A DNA stretch of 64,000 nt from Tolypeutes matacus (lineage: Eukaryota > Chordata > Mammalia > Cingulata > Chlamyphoridae). Position 1 is the stretch's first letter. Every line of letters starts with the position of its first letter. The position numbers and the translations under genes are program-made. Shown piece by piece: positions 60,241-64,000 of the stretch. The notes below the pieces were generated by a model. It was not told the origin of the DNA, did no database searches, and worked only from the letters and a program-made list of their open reading frames with translations. The DNA lies in assembly GCA_026826555.1 (NCBI GenBank), contig JAKSZT010054565.1, forward strand, positions 4,230,692 through 4,294,691. The letters run 5' to 3'.

Positions 60241-60297
60241 TGCTCTTTTATTATTTTTGAATTTGTAAAAAGTTATACAAATTAAAAAAAAAAAAAA

Positions 60298-60400
60298 ATT
60301 AGTGAGCACCTGCCTTGAGCCAGGTGCAGGGGCTAATGCTGAGAACAAGAAAGATGTGATCCCTGCCCTCATGGGGCTTATATTTTTGTGGGGAAAAACA
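60298..60400 (+). mobile_element. Ancient MIR/L2-class repeat fragment
   Basis: 'tagtgagcacctgccttgag', 'ccaggtgcaggggctaatgc' and 'tgccctcatggggcttatat' are the best-preserved copy of this element in the window. It lies between an A run (60281-60298) and an (AAC)n run (60398-60415). Confidence 0.7.
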
Positions 60401-60419
60401 ACAACAACAACAACAAAAA

Positions 60420-61185
60420 CAGACCACAAACAACAAACTAATAATTAACAAAATCATTTTAGGCAGTGAGAACACCTATGTAGGAAATCCAGCAACGCAT
60501 GGTGAAAGAAGGTGACAGCCAGCAGTCCCTGGGGGGCAGTGCCTCTGTGTGGGCTGCGTGGTTGTGCAGGCAGCAAGGCAGGGCATGCCTTTCCCATCGA
60601 CCCTGGTCGGCAGTGCCCCCTAGAGTTGTACACAGTTACTGCAGCCCCCACAGCTGGCCAGGGAACCTCTCTCAAGAGACGAGGTCTGATAGGTGGCAAA
60701 GCAGGGTGGCCTGGCTGCAGGGCAGGCATCCTTCTAGGGCTTCATATCAAGAATCCCATATGTAGGTGTTAACGTTTTGTAAAGGCCTTTTCCCTGCCCA
60801 CATCTCCAATGGGCCCAAGTCCTAGCATTGCATCCAGAGAGCCAGGATATCTGAAGGGTCGTTGGGTAGATTCCCTGAGACTCAGGTATCAGGTAAGAAG
60901 ATCTAGATTTCCCAAAAAGCATGTTTAGGAAATATATTTTAACTTAGCAAATGAATTTTGGCTCTGAAATGGATTTGTTTACTCTCTATTGTATTTAAAA
61001 TGGGATTTGTCATCTGAGATACTTCTACTATATACAGATACTTTTATTAGATTTGTAAAGCAAGTCACATCTGTTCTAACTTCCTCTAACAATTAAACTA
61101 AAAGGCAGCTAAGCATCCAGAATTGCCTCAACCACAAATTAGAGCTTTTAAAAGCTCCACCTAAAACTAATTAAAAAAATGGCGA

Positions 61186-61190
<5 letters not shown>
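60420..61190. other. Non-coding sequence, no feature recognised
   Basis: GC-rich left part and AT-rich right part, neither with a supported gene. Confidence 0.45.
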
Positions 61191-61245
<55 letters not shown>

Positions 61246-61255
61246 NNNNNNNNNN

Positions 61256-61302
<47 letters not shown>
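61191..61302. repeat. (AG)n microsatellite with assembly gap
   Basis: A pure AG tract is broken by ten N at 61246-61255. The true length is therefore unknown. Frames through it give only Arg-Glu or Ser-Leu repeats and are artefacts. Confidence 0.98.
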
Positions 61303-61304
<2 letters not shown>

Positions 61305-61489
61305 TTTGAGCTGAGACTGGAAAGAAGAGGTGGGAAAGAGAAAAATCTGGGCAGAGACATGTCCTGAGGTGGGGGAGGCCGTGGCAAGGGCGAGGCAGCT
61401 GGGCCCAGTGAGCCAACAGACAGTGGAGGCAGGAGGTCAGGGGTGCAGGTGGGGCTGGATCCATTGTCCTGCATGGCAAGAGGTCTGGG

Positions 61490-62110
61490 GTTTTTTTCTA
61501 GATTATATTTTTCTTTATTACTATTATTATTTTAGGTACATTAATCAGGAAGGATTTGCCCGTTTGGACCATATCAGTTTTTCTGATCCATTTTTTTTTT
61601 TTTTTAACTTTATTTTGTACATTTAATAATAGAAAATATAAACAATTAAAAACTAAAAAGTAAACAGATGAATAAATACATACATTTCTCAATTAAATGT
61701 ACTGGATACATATAAATTTTTTTGAATCAAACAATATATTACACAATATATTTGGTTCATAGTAACGCATTCATACAGTATTTGTCCTTCTGTGTCTGGC
61801 TCGCTTCACTCAACATAATGTCCTCCAGGTTCATACATGTTACCATATGCTTTATGACTTCATTTCTTCTTACAGCTGCATAATATTCCATCGTGTGAAT
61901 AGACCACAGTTTGTTTATCCATTCATCTGTTGATGGACACCTGGGTTGTTTCCAACTTTTGGCAATGGTGAAAAATGTGGCTATGAACATCGGTGTGGAG
62001 ATGTCTGTTCATGTCACTGCTCTCAGTTCTTCTGGGTATATACCCAGTAGTGGTATTGCCGGGTCATGTGGCAAGTCTATATTCAACTTCTTTAGGAACT
62101 GCCAAACAGT
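61490..62110 (-). mobile_element. 5'-truncated L1 with a readable ORF2 C-terminus
   Basis: An 11-bp duplication AGAGGTCTGGG flanks it at 61479-61489 and 62111-62121. The minus-strand frame at 61757-61990 holds HTMEYYAAVRRNEVIKHMV and a C-terminal LSEASQTQKDKY block, the end of L1 ORF2p. The 3' UTR and T-rich tail occupy 61490-61756, with an inner poly(T) at 61591-61605. It is less decayed than the other copies, so it is probably one of the younger ones. Confidence 0.92.
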
Positions 62111-62121
62111 AGAGGTCTGGG

Positions 62122-62339
62122 TTTTAGCTCAAGCATGGCAAGAAAAGCCCTAAGCATGGCTGCTGTGGTCTGGTGTCTGCCTGGAAAACCACACCACACC
62201 ACCAGCGCCACCACTGCCACCTCTCCTCCTCTCCATCTCCAGGCGGTCCAACTGGGGGAACAGCACTCTGACAAGGGCTTAGCTCCTCTGGTTGTTCCCT
62301 AACCCAGAGTCACTTCTAGAAACCTTTAAATTGAAGTGT
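62122..62339. other. Non-coding sequence between two L1 pieces
   Basis: GC-rich with a short CCA-rich stretch near 62190-62225. Nothing was recognised. Confidence 0.4.
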
Positions 62340-62830
62340 CCCATTACTTGCAGTCAGCCACAGTGTGACTGCACCACAGTATGTCCATTCATCCTACTGC
62401 TGATGGCCATTTGGAGTGCTCCTGGTTTGGGGCAGTTATGTGTAGTGGTGCTGTCTAGCTTTTGGTAAACAGATATGCATGTGTTTCTGCCAGGAATATG
62501 TCCAAGAGTGGCACTGCTGGTGCCTAGGGGATGCAGAGTGGATATTGCCAAATGGTGCTCCAAAGTGTGGCACCGAGTCCCACTGCTGTCGTTAGAGTTT
62601 GAGCTCTGCTTGCTCTTCCTCCTTGGCAGCCCATGGGATTTTCCCATCGCTGCAATTTTGCACAGCGGTATCTCCCTGGGGTTTTGAGTTGCAATTTCCC
62701 AATGATGAATGGCCTTGGGCACCTTTTCCTATGTTTACTGCTCTTTGAATGCCCCCTTCTATAATGTGTCTCTTTAAGGCTTCTGTTGTCTAAGTTCTTT
62801 CTCAGCAATAGGTTCCAAGGTCAATTTTAA
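62340..62830 (-). mobile_element. Old L1 3' end
   Basis: 'gcagtcagccacagtgtgac' marks the left side. 'gtatgtccattcatcctact', 'gttatgtgtagtggtgctgt' and 'gatattgccaaatggtgctc' are decayed minus-strand L1 3' sequence, parallel to 61900-62100 in the younger copy. Confidence 0.65.
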
Positions 62831-63735
62831 AACTTAGGAACCTGACCGTCAACGCTGACAGATGTGTCTGTCCATCCTCCCCTCCCCTCCTCTTGGGTCT
62901 GTTGGGAGACAGGGAACCTCTGCCATGGACCCAGTCAGGACTGCCTCCTCACTGAGCTCTGGGCGAGGCTGTGCTACCCCAGACCTGGCCCTTCTCTGGT
63001 TCACCCGCCCATGGGGTCCTCCATTCTCACCACCTGCCTGAGCTGAGTCCAAGTGCCCTGGCCCCAGGAGGCTTCCACGTCCTTTCGTCCACACAGAACT
63101 CTTCCCACCTTGAGCTCCTGCTGTCCCAAGTTGCAACCTTTCTATGATCTAATTCCCTAGTGTTCTTGACACGGCCTTTCCTTCTCTTGTAGCAGTTTAT
63201 CCTGCAGTTGTCTCTCCAGGAACAAGGCTGTGGCTGCCCCTCCCTGGTCCCCAAAGCAGGACATCTCTGTGGGCTGGACTCAACGAGTTGGAGCCCAGAA
63301 AGACTGAGGAGGCCTGGGCAGCTTAGGAACAGGTGGAGGGGGGTCTCTAACCACCGCCCACCTGCTGCTGGCCTGGCCCAGGTGGTAGCCGACTCGGCAC
63401 CTCTACCCAGAAGGAACAGCTGCCCACTGGCCTCGGCGCTCCTACCTGTCCCACCCCACCCAGTGCCTTGTTCTCCTCTCCCAAGGACCCTGCCCAGGAG
63501 GAACCTGGAACCCAAAGTGCTCCGAGACTCTGTCCTCACTCTGACCACACACTCAGCCACTCCAGAGCATCCCTGAGCAAGAGAATCTAAACAATGCCTT
63601 GAAAACCAATCATTCTTTCTATAGATTTGTTACACACTCACACACGCACAGACACACACAAACAATAACAAGAACCATGCCAGCTTGGGAGAGACGATGT
63701 CAGTGTAAGTCATACATGGGGCATTTTTCTTCACA
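62831..63735. other. GC-rich non-coding stretch near the window end
   Basis: It contains a 177-codon minus frame (63027-63560) and a 122-codon plus frame (63208-63576) over the same bases, which is what low stop density gives. A CA-rich run lies at 63634-63660. No gene is supported. Confidence 0.4.
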
Positions 63736-63747
63736 GTTTTGATAACA

Positions 63748-63753
63748 TTTATT
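63748..63753 (-). terminator. Candidate polyadenylation signal AATAAA
   Basis: The minus strand reads AATAAA here, 70 bases beyond the stop codon of an open minus frame that runs in from the window edge. A GT-rich segment on the same strand is about 100 bp further on, rather far for a typical downstream element. Confidence 0.25.
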
Positions 63754-63822
63754 CACAGAACATTTAACACTTGAAGACAGCTTTCCCTTTCTTTTTTTAA
63801 AGGTTTTTTTTTTTTTTTTCCA

Positions 63823-64000
63823 TTAAAATCGATCAACAGAACAGAAAACTCGATGTGCCAACAGGAAAGCCTGACACAAGAACTCCGGGCTGACAGCCAT
63901 ATGTCTCTGCAGGAAGCTGACTGTGTGCTTGTCCAGGTCTGGGCCTCTCGGGGCAGCCATGCCAGTGGTGATGAACTGGACCCCATCTCCCGGCCCCTTT
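63823..64000 (-). other. Possible terminal exon of a minus-strand gene (partial, uncertain)
   Basis: On the minus strand one frame is open from the window edge for about 58 codons to a TAA at 63823-63825. It contains VQFITTGMAAPRG and later FLQRHMAVSPEFL, followed by AFLLAHRVFCSVDRF at its end. Its upstream half uses many G/C third positions. I do not recognise the protein. A second minus frame is also open across the same bases, and an open run of this length is not rare by chance. The frame continues outside the window, so only neighbouring sequence can settle it. Confidence 0.2.

Noticed and set aside
61148..61479. Ser-Leu and Arg-Glu repeat proteins
   Set aside because: Translation of an (AG)n microsatellite across an N gap.
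63027..63560. 177-codon minus-strand frame in GC-rich sequence
   Set aside because: A 122-codon frame covers the same bases on the plus strand. GC richness lowers stop frequency and no domain is visible.

Overview
This window is nuclear DNA from a placental mammal, and everything that can be named in it is interspersed repeat. Two signatures point to Xenarthra (armadillo, sloth or anteater; armadillo-type DAS SINEs are my best match). One is a set of tRNA-derived SINEs with a conserved head (box A, box B, and a minus-strand head reading about GAGCCACATCCRCTYCCC on the plus strand). The other is repeated copies of an L1 3' UTR that differs from the primate form. Both identifications are from memory of the families; no search was run.

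Layout. 0.1-7.9 kb: one nearly full-length, decayed L1 on the minus strand (3' UTR, ORF2 with a readable reverse-transcriptase FADD motif, ORF1, 5' UTR), split by two SINEs and two other insertions. 8-17.5 kb: older L1 3' ends on both strands, MIR and hAT fragments, a plus-strand L1 (11.5-14.2 kb) interrupted by a solo LTR, and a repeat-poor block at 14.2-15.4 kb carrying a cluster of RTAAATC motifs. 17.5-35.5 kb: mostly single-copy non-coding DNA with short L1, L2, MIR, MER5A-like and SINE copies. 35.5-37.3 kb: a 1.7-kb L1-derived insertion flanked by a perfect 16-bp target duplication. 37.3-43.7 kb: non-coding, with a GGAA microsatellite, an L2 and L1 ends. 43.7-50.1 kb: a dense L1 block (one minus-strand 5' part meeting two head-to-tail plus-strand copies). 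50-60 kb: repeat-poor and GC-richer, with an LTR at 55.5 kb and an MLT1-like LTR at 57.4 kb. 60-64 kb: more L1 3' ends, an (AG)n tract with a 10-N assembly gap, and GC-rich sequence that may approach the 3' end of a minus-strand gene.

I find no intact protein-coding gene, no rRNA or functional tRNA gene, no CRISPR array and no prokaryote-like system. The open reading frames are either decayed L1 proteins or chance frames. The most useful observations are the insertion-site records (target duplications, nesting, a re-used site), the dimeric SINE architecture, the RTAAATC cluster and two repeat-poor blocks that may hold regulatory DNA. Boundaries of old repeats are approximate unless a target duplication is quoted.
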